Assembly (NCBI GenBank): GCA_013397935.1
Contig: VZRN01005888.1
Location: 332,243 to 396,242 of the forward strand
Source of the DNA: Dasyornis broadbenti
Taxonomy: Eukaryota; Chordata; Aves; Passeriformes; Dasyornithidae
Direction of reading: 5' to 3'
DNA: 64,000 nucleotides
The position numbers and the translations under genes were made by a program. Position 1 is the first letter of the stretch, and each line of letters opens with the position of its first letter. The notes beneath the pieces were generated by a model. It worked only from the letters and a program-made list of their open reading frames with translations. It did no database searches and was not told the origin of the DNA. This document shows, piece by piece, positions 1-14,886 of this stretch.

Positions 1-3000
1 TTTTTCTGTCTAAAGAGATGCAAAACTCCAATGAATCCTGGGGTATTTTGGCTTATTGCAGGTCTTAGCCTTGAATTAAATTAGCATACTGTGCTTAATG
101 ATTATCAGGAAATTATTAACAATTAAACAAACTAAACATGAATATAGCCAGTCAATATAAATATTAACAAGAAAGACTGTGCTTCTCTATTTTTTTTTAC
201 ATTACGTAGTGAAGAAAAATATATAAATTTGTTACAGAGGTTTTTTAAGGCTGATATTCTCATTAGACAGGTAAGAAGGAAAACGGAAACAGGAAGTGTT
301 CTCTTTTAGTACAGCAGCAAACTTCCCATGCTCCTAGTAATGTTTCTATCAGACAGCAAATCAAGGAGGGAACAAAAGTTCTGCCAGAAACACAAATAGT
401 GAATGTCAGCATTGGCTAGCAGCAAGACCAGCAGAGAAATAAATACTCTTTCCAGGATTCTGGGACAACCAGGCAAATACAAAGGGAAAAAAAAATCAAC
501 ATTTAAATGGACTGCTTCTACTTTGGGGTATGATTTTAAGTTCAGGGTTGAGTTTCTGTAATTAAAAAGGGCTGTGTCCAATTCAAATAGATATTAACTG
601 GAATTATAAGATCACACTTCTCTGCTATCTTTAAAAAAAAACTCTATCAGGTTGACTGTTTCTGATGTTCCAGTCTGTACTATTGCATTTTAAATATAGA
701 AGAATAAAATGTAGGATTCAAATATTGGTTTAGTAAGCTAACTTCGAAATTGTATTCTCTTACTCATTGTCACTTTTGTAAATCACATTTTCCAAATTAG
801 CAATAAACCTCCAAGAAACAAAAATAATAACTATCATTCCACTTCACAGAGGATGTCAGCTATATACTTTCATAGCCTAAGAAATGTAATAGTTCTTAAC
901 AAAAAGACATTGGGTGCTATATATCACATACTTTTAATTTTTAGTAATTACATGAGTGTTCCAGGCGTGTTTAAAGTTGTACTTCAGAACATGTCAAACC
1001 CTATAGGGTATAAGAACACTCATAACTTTGATGTGTAAGAGGTATGAACTATAGATAAGGGAGACGAAGGTTAATATCGTTTATGAGACAATTTGCTAGA
1101 GTCAGAAAAAGACAAGCTTAAGGGATGGCTCTGAGCACAACCCAAGGTGGATGGTTGGTTGTGGTAGACATGACCCTGCTGTTTGCACATGTGTCTGTGT
1201 CATGGTTAACCTATAGCTACAAATTACTAACTTGGGTTAGAAGGAGTAGAGGAGTACAGAAGGATAAAATCTACTTCCCACAGGGAACAAAAGAGATTTT
1301 GTGTCCCCAGGCTTTCCTTCCTGCAGCTGTATTGGAGAAGCAAGGCTGACATTTCAGCCCAAGTTAGTAACTGAACATAATATTGTCCTCATGACAAATG
1401 TAGGCTATATTATTCTTAGAGAAGTGAAATTCATTGACTTCTCTGAATTGGCTTTCAAATTTTTTTTTGTTTGCAATCCCATATCATGACCAACACCATA
1501 ATTTATGCAATGATATGAATTCCCTGTCTAAAAATGTGTAGAATATTAGTGTCCAGAATCCTTGTCTTTGAAATTGTGAGTTGAGATATATATTAATTTT
1601 TGTCATATGATTTGTAAGAGCATATACTGTTTGCTTGAAATAATAATAAAGAATTTCCATTGACTCTGACAGAATGCAACTCATACTTCATTTTCTAGGT
1701 TTGGGCTATTTTGTTAGAGGTCTTAGAAGGTTCTGACCCTTAGCACTTTAAAAACCTCTTTGTATCCTTGTGTTGTCCCCATTGCCCAACAATAGGGGGG
1801 ACTCCTCTGAAACAGTGAAAGAGCTACATAGGTAGAACGAGCTATTTCATTAGGTCATAATGATGACCTAAGGATGATTTTCTAATGGGGCTGTAGAGGA
1901 GCTGGCCTTGTGCAGGGTTAAAATATTCTACAGAGGATCAGGAACTTCTGTAGCTCCTTGATCATTGTGTGGTCAATTCACTGTGGGTTCTCCACCTCAG
2001 AATAAGTCTATCTTGATTCTCAAGGTACTGCTTAGAATTTTTTAAGGACAGTTTTTACATATTTTGTTCTTGTTTCTCTGTTACTTCCCATGGGAAAAAT
2101 TATGTAGTTTTATTCAATCAAGTAAATAAGACAAAAAAAAAAAAGTATGGATTATTCAGTATTACATGTATCTGAGTATGCATAGACCTAAAAGAACTCT
2201 GTATTGTGAAAATCACTGTTTTAAAAGTGTCATCACGTTGCTTTACAAAAACTAATAGTTTCCTGATCACTATGAATTACTCAAATATAAGTCAGGACAG
2301 ATTTTTGACTATATTTTTTTTTTTGGTTTAGCTGTGGTTTTGCAGGTTATAAAATATGGTGAATTCAACAGCATGCTATGAAAAGCACTCAGCAAAGTTT
2401 TCTTTTAGCTGTAAGGCTCTTTTACTTTCAGGGAGAACTGTCAAAATTCCACAATATGTCCTGCAGAATCCCACAAAATCTGGCAAATTGCACCAAAAAG
2501 ACCAGGCATTTTTTAACTGGAAACATTTTACATTCAGTATCTGGAAAGCCTTACATTTGAGATGTATGTGTGTATGTGTGCTACGAATAAGAAACACAAT
2601 GTAGGATTTACTCCATGGAGAAAATGTGCTTAAAATTGATTAAGTTAATCTTTCCCGTTTTAAAAAATACTTTGCCTTCGTATTTCTTTCATTAAAGTTA
2701 TTTCCCATTTAACAAAGAGAAACAAACAGAACCCTGATGTGACATTGATGTGGAACTTGTAAGGAGCTTCAGAAAGGACATACTCTTTTCTCTGCACATG
2801 TACATGCTGTCTTTGAGATCTTCAGATATTTGGATGCAATATGAATAGGGTATATAGTTCTTTAACATCATCCACTCCTTTCACTGCCAAATGCAGTGGA
2901 GGTTCAGAATGTGCAGAAATTCTAGAAACAGATATAGTTTTAAATTGACTATTATTTGAACTAACACAAGCATCTTATTATGAGAATTATATAACAAAAA

Positions 3001-4099
3001 TTAATACATGTCCCACCTGAGAAAGAAAACATAGGAAATAAAATGAGTGGAGTGGATCAGAAATCTTCTTTGTGATGATAATGAGTTTGCAGAAATGGAA
3101 TCTACTGTATTTAAAACAAAGCTGTCAGGATCAAATGGGTAAATGCATAGCAGGAGGAGAGGAATAGGAAGTCGAAGGTATCTTTGCTTTGTTCGGAAAT
3201 GTGTTTTGAAAGATGCTGATGTTAAACTTTATTTAAAGAGAGGTTTTTAAGGTGGAGCTCTGCACCATTTAGTCCATTCATGGACTTGGATGGAATTCCT
3301 TCTATGTCTGGAAATATACTATGCTTCTAAATAATTTTAGCTTTAACCCAGAGTCAAAAAGAGCTTGTCGGTGTCAAAGAAAAATTCCTGTATTTGGTTT
3401 GAAAGCATGAGTGTAACTGCACTTGTTCTTTTCCTTGTGCAAGCTCCCTTGATTATAGAGCTTGTACAGCTGTAAATGGGACCTGCTGTGCAGAAAGGCT
3501 GATCTTGAACCAGCTCAGTGGTATCACTTCAGCTCTCCAGTTACTTGATGTCCCAGAGGTGATGGCTCTCAGCAGTGGGCTTTATGGCACAGTTTCAGAG
3601 CAACAGGCTAGTTCTTGAAGAAGTTATTTAGGCTTTGAGCAAACTCAAGAAAACATTCCGTTCGTGTGTGCACACGTGTATGAAGTCATACATGATAAAA
3701 CAAGCATTAGAGGAAACAAAGCTAGTAATGTTGACAGGACATTTGTTTTCAAAATGCCAGCTCTGGAAAATACTGTCTTGGATTCTGCCACAGAATTAAT
3801 AGTGACCAGTGAATCTGATTACAACTGAATTATTTTAATTTATAAAGTAACTAGATACACATGTATGTAATATTTATAAATTTCAGGCAAAAGTTTTGAA
3901 GTATTACGTGAGCTTTGTTCATATTTTAGATATTCTCAAGAAATCTGTTCCACCATTTTAAGTGTTCAGTTAAAACACAGATGCACATTTTATATGTCTA
4001 TTTCTCTTTTAAAAGTATCTTGATGTATTTAAAGAAAAAAAGAATTGATATGTTGTATGATTTACAGTCTTGGAAAAAATAACATAGTCATAACTCTGC

Positions 4100-4400
4100 A
4101 GTTTTTGTGATGCATGAAGATCAGATTTTTTAATGTTGGTTAATGCTTTACTAATTAAAGTGTGCATGTTAATTAAAGCAGAGGCTAATGTTAATTACCT
4201 ATATTAATGGAATCTCATGTAGCACCTGCCTGAAGCAATGGGTTCAATTTTCAAAATATCTCAATTAAGACTGAAACTTTTGATTTGCATCTAGTAGGGT
4301 TTCAATTAACTGCATTGCAAACTTAAATAACACACTTAAAGGGATAATATCACCAATCACATGCAGCACAGTGGAATTGGTCGGTTCAATTATTGACTAC
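4100..4400. promoter_or_regulatory. Candidate conserved element rich in homeodomain cores
   Basis: CTAATTAAAG (4151-4160), TTAATTAAAG (4169-4178), TTAATTAC (4191-4198), CAATTAAG and CAATTAAC fall within 170 bases. This density of TAATTA and CAATTA cores is more than the surroundings show. It is a guess at an enhancer; AT-richness alone raises such counts. Confidence 0.22.
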
Positions 4401-5862
4401 GGCTGTGAGAGCTTTCACAGTTGGTAAGTAAGTACTATGGTATTGGCAAGTGATTATTGTCTAGGGCTGTCATCACTTCTGTGGCTGTTGTAAGAGAGAT
4501 GTTAAATTGCTGTACTTGGGTCTCACTGCAATTCCATTGTTGAGGGAGACAAAAATAGAATGATGTTTGCTCACATCCAGCATTTAATGGTGAAGATTCA
4601 GCTTGTTCCTTTGAAATAAATGACCACTGTTCCATGACATGGTAAGGCATTTTATCAAGTGGGAAAACAGCATTTGTGATAAAGTGCACAGTGTTGCAGA
4701 GTACTTCTCAGCCAAACCAAGGGATGTGATTGTATTCCCAATCTCTGTTTCAGCCACCACAGCATTACGTGTTGACATAGGAGCTTTTAATGAGCAGCTT
4801 CAGGAAGCGATTAACAAAGCACTAGAAATAGATGCAATCATGCTGATTGGAAATTCTACCTAAGCTCCATAAATAAGACCATAATGTCCTGCTACCATGC
4901 AACTTTCTAGGATAATTATTTCTGATAGCTCCAAGACTTGAACTTTTAATCTGAGCCTACTTCAATGAAATATTGATGGTTCAGTTACAATGAAACCAAA
5001 ATCCCCCAAAAAATGTGCTAACTTTTTCTGGTCTGGACACACAATTGAAGAATAAATGTAGGGTTTTGTGGTCAGATGCAAATTTTGTATGTACATGTAA
5101 TGGAAAATTATCTCTAAGCATAATTCCTATGTGGCATCTGTGGTAACAGATTACTACAAAGTTTTTCAATTTTCAACCGTGCTCAGCAAAGAGGACCTGG
5201 AGCACAAGGTTACTTGTGTGGCTATTATCTCCCACCTGTACTTATGTATATTCCTGCTAAAAATACCCTTAGGCTTTACACCATTCTACTATATGGATCC
5301 TAACGCTGTATGATTGCCTGTGCCTGCTAATAAAACCTCTAATATTCCATTGTAACACTCAGGCTTAATGCCTCTATTTTAATTAACACTATGACAAAAG
5401 CAAAAATATCTTCACAGCATCAGTTAACCTGCTTAAGAAATTTGTGAGATTATAATAAAAGCTTTTTACCAAACTTCATTTAAAATATTTATATTAAAAT
5501 ATTTTAGTGACCCTTGACTTACCAGTTTGTGACCTCTCTTGGGTCCAGATTAATCAGTGTGTAATGATTTTTGTTGCTATTTTCACTTCTAAGGAGCCTG
5601 GATCCCACACCATTTTGTAAGGTCATTAGATGGTTTACAGCTGACGCTTGTTTGTATCTCTAAAAACAGATTACATTCTATTGTAATCTGAATTCCCAGA
5701 ATCCCCATGTAGTAATACTCAACTTCTTTAACAGTAAATGTAAAAATGTAATTATTGCCTTGTTTATGGTTACTGGAAATGTACATCTTTTCATTAAGCC
5801 TTTCCCTTGACATATTTTTTGGTAGTAATTCTTTGTAGTAATTCAGATTCCTTGAGTCACTA

Positions 5863-5950
5863 TGCATCTTATTTTAGCTGCAGAAAAGTCATTTTAGTTT
5901 AACACCTGACCCATTTTCGTGGGTCAGGTATTAAACTAAAAAGATGCAGC
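5863..5950. repeat. Near-perfect inverted repeat (hairpin)
   Basis: Two 22-base arms (5892-5913 and 5920-5941) are reverse complements with one mismatch, separated by a 6-base loop TTTTCG. Transcribed from the - strand, the mismatch becomes a G-U pair, so the stem would be continuous. Outside the arms, TGCATCTT at 5863-5870 and AAGATGCA at 5941-5948 are also complementary, as are GCTGCA at 5877-5882 and TGCAGC at 5945-5950. The inverted repeat was therefore probably longer, with extra bases in the left arm. The structure suits a small non-autonomous DNA transposon or a pre-miRNA-like hairpin. I do not recognise a named family. Confidence 0.8.
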
Positions 5951-7701
5951 AGGTATGATTATTTTACTGTGATATGTTATTGTCACCTCAGTTATACTTC
6001 CTAATGTTATTTGAAGGGAAGAAAAAATTCTGTAATATATACTCACATGAACTTTTGTTATACACATATGTTATCTTTGGACATCTATAACTTGAGAAGG
6101 GTGATTTTACTATTTTTCAATCTGTTTCCTTCTAATTTTGAAATTAAAATGTTTGTTCAGATCCATTTAAACATATGTCTAAACTTTAATAAAAATAGCT
6201 AACTATCTCCTGTTTGTTGGACTCTTAGTAACTCAGAACATGGCAATAATAAATCTTGTATTAATATGGCAATTTTAACTACATTCTAAATGAGAAATAA
6301 TACAGCTCCAAACAGGCAGAATCTCATGTAATGGTCATGTCTTTGATGAAAATCTGTTGAAATCTTTGTATTTACAAGATTACTGAGATTAGGTCTCTCT
6401 GGGTATTAGCTGGCCCAAAGGCACTTAGCCAATTAAGGCTATTGGAAAAAAAATGAAAGCAATCCAACCTGAAGCTTTCTGAAAGGAATCTTTAACACCA
6501 TTTACTTCTCCTATGTAGGGACTGTAATACAGCACTTCTAATATATTGAGCATGCTTTGTTTGGTCTTATTTAGCTGGAGTGATTTCTTAAGTATGAGAG
6601 AAAAAAAAGTTTAATTCGTTGTTCAAATTACAAAATAATATTACTTGAAAAGCATCCTGAACAAGCAATTCTACAGGATCATTTTATTAAGGAACAAGGA
6701 AGAAGATAGCCATGCAAATTTGGATGGATTTTTTTCAATGGTGATTTGAAAGGCACACCTGTAAAACTCTTATGCCTACATTTTCGCAATCATACTCCTC
6801 CTGGAATGTTCTCTTTATAAGACCTTGTGTGTTTTAATGAAATCAGCTATGCAAGTTTGGGTCTGGAGTAATGACAAGCTTATAACAGAGACCTTAACAA
6901 AAAGTAAAGCTACAAGTACACAGAATGCAGTCTGTTATACTGTGGCATTTTCAACAAAAATGGAAAGAGAAAGTTGATTGAGTCACTTTATGCAGTCATG
7001 GGCTAAAATGTGTGGTATATTTTTGGAAGGGTTCACATCAGACCCATTTGTACAGTCTTTGCTCTTGAAAAATTCCCTCATACCCTGTGGAAAGCTTACC
7101 TAAATAAAGCAGCTGAGGAGTTTGAGTACTGGATATTGTCTTTACTTTTAAAGTTATTTTTGGAACTTTGATACATGTAACATAGATGTGAATCAAAATC
7201 TACCTTAAAGTGCTGAGATAAAAGGTTTCCACTACATTTTGTCTTGGTAAAGCAATAAAGTATTATCACATTAGAGTTGTTGTCAAAGGAAGGTGTCTGA
7301 CATGTTTCTGAAAAGGCAACATTCATCAAGAAAGGACATCTTTTTTGTTAGAAAAGAGATGGCTCTTTTTCTAACATTTTAGAGCTTTAATTGTTTTGCT
7401 ACTTTGTTTTAGCCTTGAACAGTCTCTCTACATGAGTGGATCTTATCTTAATATTTTATATGTATATATAAACAGACCTTTTAAAAATAATTTTATCACA
7501 TCTGGTTTTACGGCATGTTGCTGCATGTCTCTAGAGGCATACAGAATTTTTATTTTCAAGTAAATTTATATTAGTTACAGTCTCCAGCTGTTTTAGATAT
7601 AGAGTCATTTCCTGTTGTTACAGTTTCCAGGACAATTCCCTTTTTTGCTTCTCAAAAGAATGAGAAATTTAATTTAACAAAGACATCCTATAATTGCCTT
7701 T

Positions 7702-7724
7702 GTATCTAGCAAGGTATCTAGCAA
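7702..7724. repeat. Short tandem duplication, 12-bp unit
   Basis: GTATCTAGCAA occurs twice, 12 bases apart. Confidence 0.75.
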
Positions 7725-10050
7725 TCTAAATATTTTATTTTATTTAAAACATCTGTCTACATAATATCATATGACTATACAAACCTATATCAGCCTTCTG
7801 AAAGACAGCTGCTGCCGCTTTTATTTAATTTATGAGACCAACAAAATTGCTCAAGATAAAGCCCGTCTGCCACTGAGTCATATATACAAAAATTTTGCAA
7901 GATGAAAATTGCTTGCATTTACAGTTCTTGTTAAACTAATCTAGGTCTTTTTCAAATTTAGAAGCATCATTTTTCCTTTTCCCTGTTCTCTCACCCCCAC
8001 CCCAGTCACTATGGAAACATAGGAGCTTTACATATCTTTTTTTATAAGCTCCTTTTTTTTTTTTTTAGATTGAAGGTACATTTCTTTTAAAGATGAGATG
8101 CAAACTAGAGTCCCATCTTAATTACCCGCTTGTGGAATCTATTTATCTCCTGCTATCTTCATTTTCACAAACATTTGGTGTGCATTATAGTGGTCAGAAT
8201 TTTCGTGTAGTTTTTCAGAAAATATGTATGGGAAGTGATAATTTCAATATAGATCTTTATCTGTTTTTTCTACCAAGCTTTGTTTGCAGTGATTCTAAAC
8301 TGTTTCTTTGTATAAAGCAACTCATACTGAAAAGAAAATATTTAATGGATAGTATCAACTTAGGCAGAGCAACTGTCCTAGAAAAATAGACATAGTCATT
8401 TTACAGTATGTCTAAATAAGACAAGTTTACCTTTTTCCAGGGAAGTAATAAAAATATTCCTTTTTGGAGAACTAAGAGCATGAAAGGAAATGTTTATGGT
8501 TCCCTACTGGCACACAGTTATGATTGACAGGAAAAACCAACATGTATGCCACATGAGACATCTTGTTCAGGAACTTTCAGGAGGGTAGTAAATTGGTGTT
8601 GGCACAAACACAAAAAAAATAAAATTACTTGATTCAGCAGTTTTCAATTCTAAGTCCCTAGGCTCGAAAGAAAGAAGTAAATATTCATCAAATGATCAAA
8701 ATTTATATTGATTTTTATTCTGCATTAGCAGCTCAAAGTCAAGATTCTTGACAGGGTGGATGTCGGTTTGAATGATTCTCTTTGAAATAAGGATACAGGC
8801 ACTGGGCTGAGTGCTACTGTGCATTCCTGAACCATAGGAAAAGACTATTAGAACCCTAGGAAGCTAAATTTTTTAAAGAATAGTATAAAGGGATGCTTGT
8901 TCTGTACTGTTTTGATAACTAAATTGTTGTTATTAGTATGTAAAGTGATTCTTGTTGTTCCTGCTTTATTCCATCATTTCCATTATCATCTAAGGACAAC
9001 TTTTTTAGAGTACTTCAAAGGGAAATGGTACTTCATGTACTATAGCAACCGAGTTAATATCAGTACTTCCCAGAAGAAGTGTGTTTTAGAGTGCTAGTCT
9101 GGCAGAGAAAAGGAAGCAAAGATTGTATCTGCACATTATACATCTTTAATTTTGCAGTTTCTGCCAGGGAGTAAATAAAGATCTGGGGGAGGGAGTGAGA
9201 GAAGGAAGATGGAAATCCAGGGAAGGAGAATGTGAGTGTGAATGCAGCACTGAAACACAAATGTGATGACTGTGATTACCGAGCTGTGAGATTTAATGAG
9301 AAAGCCTGTATTAGAGTGAAGTAGAAAATCATAACCATCACCTCTAGTCTATAGGAGTGTAATTGGATCTCAGCCCCCAACAAAAGTAAATAAATAAGTT
9401 AGTGACATTTTTAACAAACTTAAATATATTGAGAATAAAATGGGAAGTTATGTCCTTTACTGTACTGTTACAGCATACTTTTATTTAAGTTTCTCAGCTT
9501 GCACTAAAATGAGATTCATTGTCGTAAAATGAAAGAAAATAGTAAGTGTGTGTTTGTGAGGGGATTAAATAAGAAGCAAAGTAAGGCAGAAATAGTACAA
9601 CTATCATAGTGTTAACAAATTTCCCAAATGTCCTAGGTGCTTACAATTCAGTAAACATCTTTAACATCATAGCTTTAAAATTAAATTTTACAAACATTAT
9701 GGGTAATACTTTAATAGTATGCAAATTGCAATGAAGTCAACAGTGGCAAAGCTGACCTCTTAGCAATACAAATATTTTGTGTTTAAAACAGTTATCTTTT
9801 ACAGTTCCCTCTACCTCAGTAAGTGCCAGGTGCTTCAAGAGGCTCCTCATCAGAGGAGCATAAATAAACTCAAAGGAGCATCAGCCTGTGCCTGCTTTTT
9901 ATACATGGCAAGGCAGTTGTACAAATCAACATATTAAGCTATATGTTTTGCTGTTGCTAGAATAATTACTAATATTTTTGTTAATAATATTTTTCAACAT
10001 TTCCTCAAAATTCTGTTTTTAGTTTTCTGCTCCTAATTTTCTTTAAAACC

Positions 10051-10075
10051 CATATATATATGTATATATATACAT
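10051..10075. repeat. Alternating AT palindromic tract
   Basis: An alternating AT run begins CATATATATATGTATATATA and is self-complementary over most of its length. Confidence 0.7.
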
Positions 10076-13000
10076 GGATAGGAAAAGTGATGTACAGGGG
10101 GAAATACTTAGCCTGCATTTCTCTGCTATTATTAAATAAATTAATTGACATTTAGTTTTTATCCTCCTTCAGAGTCTGACTATTCTTAATCTTGCAGTGG
10201 AGACAGTCATGTGTTCATATTGCACAATTTTATGTTATAAATAGTTCAATATCTAAAAAGCTGATAAAAATACCCTGTAATTTCTCCCTGTAGGAGGAAA
10301 AAAAGTGTGTAGTAAGAAAACATTCACATCTCTAGGGGTAACATAACATCAAATAGACTATCAAGACATGGAAAGAATCTCCTTCAATTTCAGAACAAGT
10401 TAAATAAGCATTCAATGAGTGTCTTTGAGGTACACTCAGTGTAGGAGTTTTGACTTCAAAATGTTTGACACTGTTGAATGTCTCAAAGTCTTTGACTCAA
10501 AACATTGAATAAAAAGAAGATTTTAGCTCAAAACTTCTGCAATTTTGTGACTTGATATATCTAGGAAATTTTGGAACTACTTGTTAAGCACAGATATATA
10601 TTTGTAATGATTAGGTTAATAAATATGAAACATTTCCCAAGCATATGGAAGTTTAAAATGGAGCTACTGGGGAAAAAAATCAAGCTGTTAATGTAGTACT
10701 AGTACATTATGGTAAAATTAATTAAAACTCATTGCGTATTACCAAAGTAACTTCAGATTTGTATAATGAATCTTACATTTAAAGAAATAAACAATTACCT
10801 TCTATTTGCTTCCAAGTGAGATTTTTCAGCCTGTTAAATTCAGACAACCTGGATACCATTTTCTACAAATAAGTCATCAGGTTTTACTTCACTATGTCAG
10901 CACAGTTCCCAACGGGGAGAAAAGAGGTTTCTCCAAAATATACACAAGGTAGCTCCCTGAGCAAAACTTCCAAGAAAAAGGCTGCAACATTTTTATATGA
11001 GCTCTGCCATGCCTTCCTGGGATGTTTTGGATAGTCTTCCATAGGTAGTATTGGTTTTGAGAGACTTACCTTTCCTCGCTATTTTTGAGAAGATGTGTAC
11101 ATGTCACTCTACTGCAAAGATGGGGGAGGTGGAATGTGCACGAGCACTCTGGAATTTCTCTTGCACAAGTGTGCTGTCCTAAATACAGAACCTGGGTACC
11201 TTTAGCTTTAAGACTGTGGCCATTTTGAATGCCCAGCCCTAAGAACTGAGCTAGGTGCATTGCTTGTCCATGTGACTTGGTGCAGAAGTATTATACAGGA
11301 GCATAACTTTTAGAAGTATCAGTGTGTTGGATGATGATAGGCAGACTCTTTAACAATCTCTTTTTAAGCCACTTCATTGCTCTGGAAGTGCAAACACAGA
11401 AAATGGTAGGAACAATCAGAACAGTGCAAATAATGGAGGTTTTAATTAAGTAAGATTAAATTTATAATTTTAGCGCATCAAAGAAAGACTTTCTGTGCTT
11501 GACTAGTCCTTCCTCTTCTTGGCTGTTTGAAGGTCTTAAGGCTGACTCAGAAAGGTTTTCAACCTGCTTTATATACGACATATTTGTGTTTTGGCCTCCT
11601 ATAACAAATTTTTTCCTCTTCCTAATGGGGAAGAAACCAAGGTTGTGTTGATGAATTGCTAATTTAATAGGACTAATTCTGGGTTTGTAAGAATGGGACT
11701 GCTTGGGTTAACAGTTTTTGTGGCATATGAAGAGGTGTCACTGAAGGAGTTGGAAGGCATGTGGCCATTACAAAGAAATGCACTCTACTATATTGATAGG
11801 TTGGCTGGATCTGCATCCTTGATAATTTGTGTCTTCTGTATGGTTTTAGCAAGCGCTGTTCTGTCATCCCTTTGCACTGTCAGAGCAAGCCTGTTCCCCA
11901 CCTGGCCCCCGATTATTACAGACTCTTTGCATCCTGCCTGTCACTCTCTTTCTGAAGGCTGGAGATACAGACCTACAAGACAAGAAAAGTAGAAAATGAT
12001 CCTGGCCTTTGTTCTATTTCCATTCTTACAAGAACTATCTTTCACCTGGAAATTTTGGGATGCTATTGTCAGAAACTATTCAGTCTTAGTTAACCTCTGG
12101 AGATGTTAATTCTTTCATAATTTTCTTCAATGCTTTTTGATATTTGTGTTATAGGGAACTTCTCTGGGTACATAAATGAGATCTGTATGATGCACAGGGC
12201 ATGCCATGCTCTTGTATTTTGTTTAATGTTACAAAGAATAGAATGAAGAGCAGGTGAATAGTCAGGAATAAAGACACAAGAGGTCCAGATTTTAAATTAG
12301 CAGCATGATCATGGCATCTCCATGTATTTGGTCAGACAATGCTGCTGAAGCCACACTGCTGATTGCATTTGCAGTCTACAGTCCTGAAGTCACAGGTCAT
12401 GGACTTCTGAAAGCCAAGGAAAACCCTGCAAAAAGGTATTACTCTTCTTTTATAGGTGTCCCCTCCATCCCTCCCCCCATTATTTCTGATGTCTCTGAGA
12501 ACTGCTGGAAGTTCTGCTTGCTATAACACAGACTTACCTATCTAAAATCTCACTTTATGGCTTCTGTGGATGCACCTAAAATTCACTGTGCTGTTACTTA
12601 AACTCTACAATGAGTTTCAGTACCTTGATATGTAAGAACATTGTTGCCTTGTAATTTTGCGCATTCTCATGGAGGTTTCACATTGTGATGGTTTTAGTAC
12701 ACTGAAAAACAAAGTGATAACATTATTCTTGATGTTAAAACATTTCTGAGATTTATGATGATAGAAACACTTTGCTAAGATTTTAACTGGTAACAAGCAT
12801 GCCTTGATTAGCAGAATTAATTTCCTGCATGATCAAAACACAACGTGTCCTTTGTAATAGGACTTACAAATATTCAGCTCATAGTAAACATATTCCATTA
12901 TATAGGACTTAAAAAAAAAAATCTGATTCAGTCCCGAAAAGAGAGTGCAAGATGAAGAGTCAAGGAAGCCAAAAGCAGGAAGTGTAAGAGACTAAGAAAA

Positions 13001-13116
13001 TATTCAGTAGCAGCAAGGTCCCTGTCTTAATTATGCAGAGTAAGGGGGGAAACACAAATGCCTACACTTAGGGTAGAAGCAGTGACTAGAAGTTCAAGAA
13101 GCTTTACACTTCCAAA

Positions 13117-13172
13117 TGAGGGACCAATGACCTTAAAGGCCATTCCAACCTGTATGATCCTATGATTCTGTT
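13117..13172 (+). repeat. CR1 LINE 3'-end fragment
   Basis: The stretch around TGACCTTAAAGGCCATTCCA, followed by CTATGATTCTG, matches the conserved 3' terminus of avian CR1 elements: a CCTT-AAGG-CCATTCCAACC core followed by the short ATGATTCT tail repeat. It is 5'-truncated, as is usual for CR1, and lies in the same direction as AKAP6. Confidence 0.75.
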
Positions 13173-14886
13173 ACACAATGCCATTTAAAATGTTGGTGTA
13201 ACTTTTTGGAAGCATTCCTTCTACCTTAGGTGTTTTTACCAATACAAGACCTGTTGGCTGGGTGTAGGGATGGCATGATTGATGATCAAGTCTGTCTGTA
13301 TAGATCTTTTGGACAAAGTCTTACCTGCCTAAGAACTCTTTCTGTAATCTACATCTTCATGGAAGATATTTTGAGCCATATAATTCTCAATATAATTTTA
13401 TTCGATAGCTGTACTGTGACAGAGCCAGGGTCTTTTTTGTGTTTTGTAATAATGCCTTCTCCACAACTTTATAATATGGAAAAGTAGTCAGAATATTGTG
13501 ACAAAAAAGCAACAAAAAATGCTTGAATATTTAACACATAAATGCTACTCTGATCAACTTAATTCTGGAAAGGAATTATTCTTAATTTTAAATCTCAAGA
13601 AATTTCACCAGTTGAAGATATACAGAGTAACAAGCTGGAATGTGCATCCTTTTAAAATGGGGCATGTGAGTTTGCACTTCTTTGAAATATACCTGTGCCT
13701 GAGTGTTCTAGGTCTACATACTGCATGGGGCCATCTGACCACCTCCTTGTTGGCAGAAACTGGATTTTGTGCTTTAATTTCAGAGACTGTTTTTATCCTG
13801 CTTAAGTTCAAATAATGGCAGAGGAACTGAACTGTCTGTATTTATATAATTCTCACTAAGTACAGTGTAGTGTGGCACCAGTATAGTTTTCTACAGAACT
13901 GTAGAGAAAGGATAGGATAGGATATTTTCATAATTTATATTCAACTGAGTGTATCATATATAATTTGTATATCTAAAACACAGAATAGTTTGCCTACAGT
14001 AACATAGTTCATAACAAATTACTTGGGCTCCCTGGGAGACACTGTCTGAAAATACTTTCAACAGCAAATCAGTGATGTTTATTTTAGTATGTTCCAAAAC
14101 TTAAAAAAAAGCAAAAAACAATTTCAGCAGAAAAACACTAGCTCTGGGTTCATGTCTCCAGTTTACACTGGTGTAAGTTTTGAATCTCTCATTTGACACT
14201 CTGTGTACAAAATAACCTCTCAATCTCCTTCATCCCACAGTAAGAGTCATCCTTTGTCTTGTCTTTCTCCACTTCTGAATAAGGTCATTCTAACATGTAG
14301 GTCTAATAAGAAATACAATGTATTTTCATTGATTTGTATTGCCACTGATTACTTCTTCATGTTATATAGTGATCTGTATAGTAAAGGACATTTTACGTTG
14401 TCATGCAAAGCCAGTCTTAAGCAACAGATTCTGCACCCCAGGCTCCCTCGATTTATTTATAAGTTCTTGGTTTTTAGGAAATGAGCATTAGAAAACAGCC
14501 TTGAAATTATTTACTGTTATTAATCAATCACTAGAACTGAATATTCAGCACTAGTCTAGATTCTTTCCCCCAGACCACTGTTTTTTTATAGTCTTATTCA
14601 GAGGTTGGTTCCTGCAGGCTCAGGAAAATGAGAGTGTTTTATCATTTGATTATTAGAAATATCTCAGTTTAATTTACAATGAGTATTTTAAACTTATTCC
14701 ATCCTGGTAGGTAGAGAATTTCTACAATTGTGTAACAAGGCCATCATCAGCATCTTTATTGTCTTTTTATTGCAAAAATGGTCACTTAGAAGAGGACCAT
14801 GAAGTGGAAAACCACTGCTGAGTATAATTCCTTGGCATTTTTTCCCCGTGTTCAACTTTTCACATATTCTCATGTCCTACAGTCTC

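Noticed and set aside
4435..4863. Overlapping open frames on both strands (64-84 codons)
   Set aside because: Both strands are open at once and neither translation resembles a known protein. No flanking splice logic was found.
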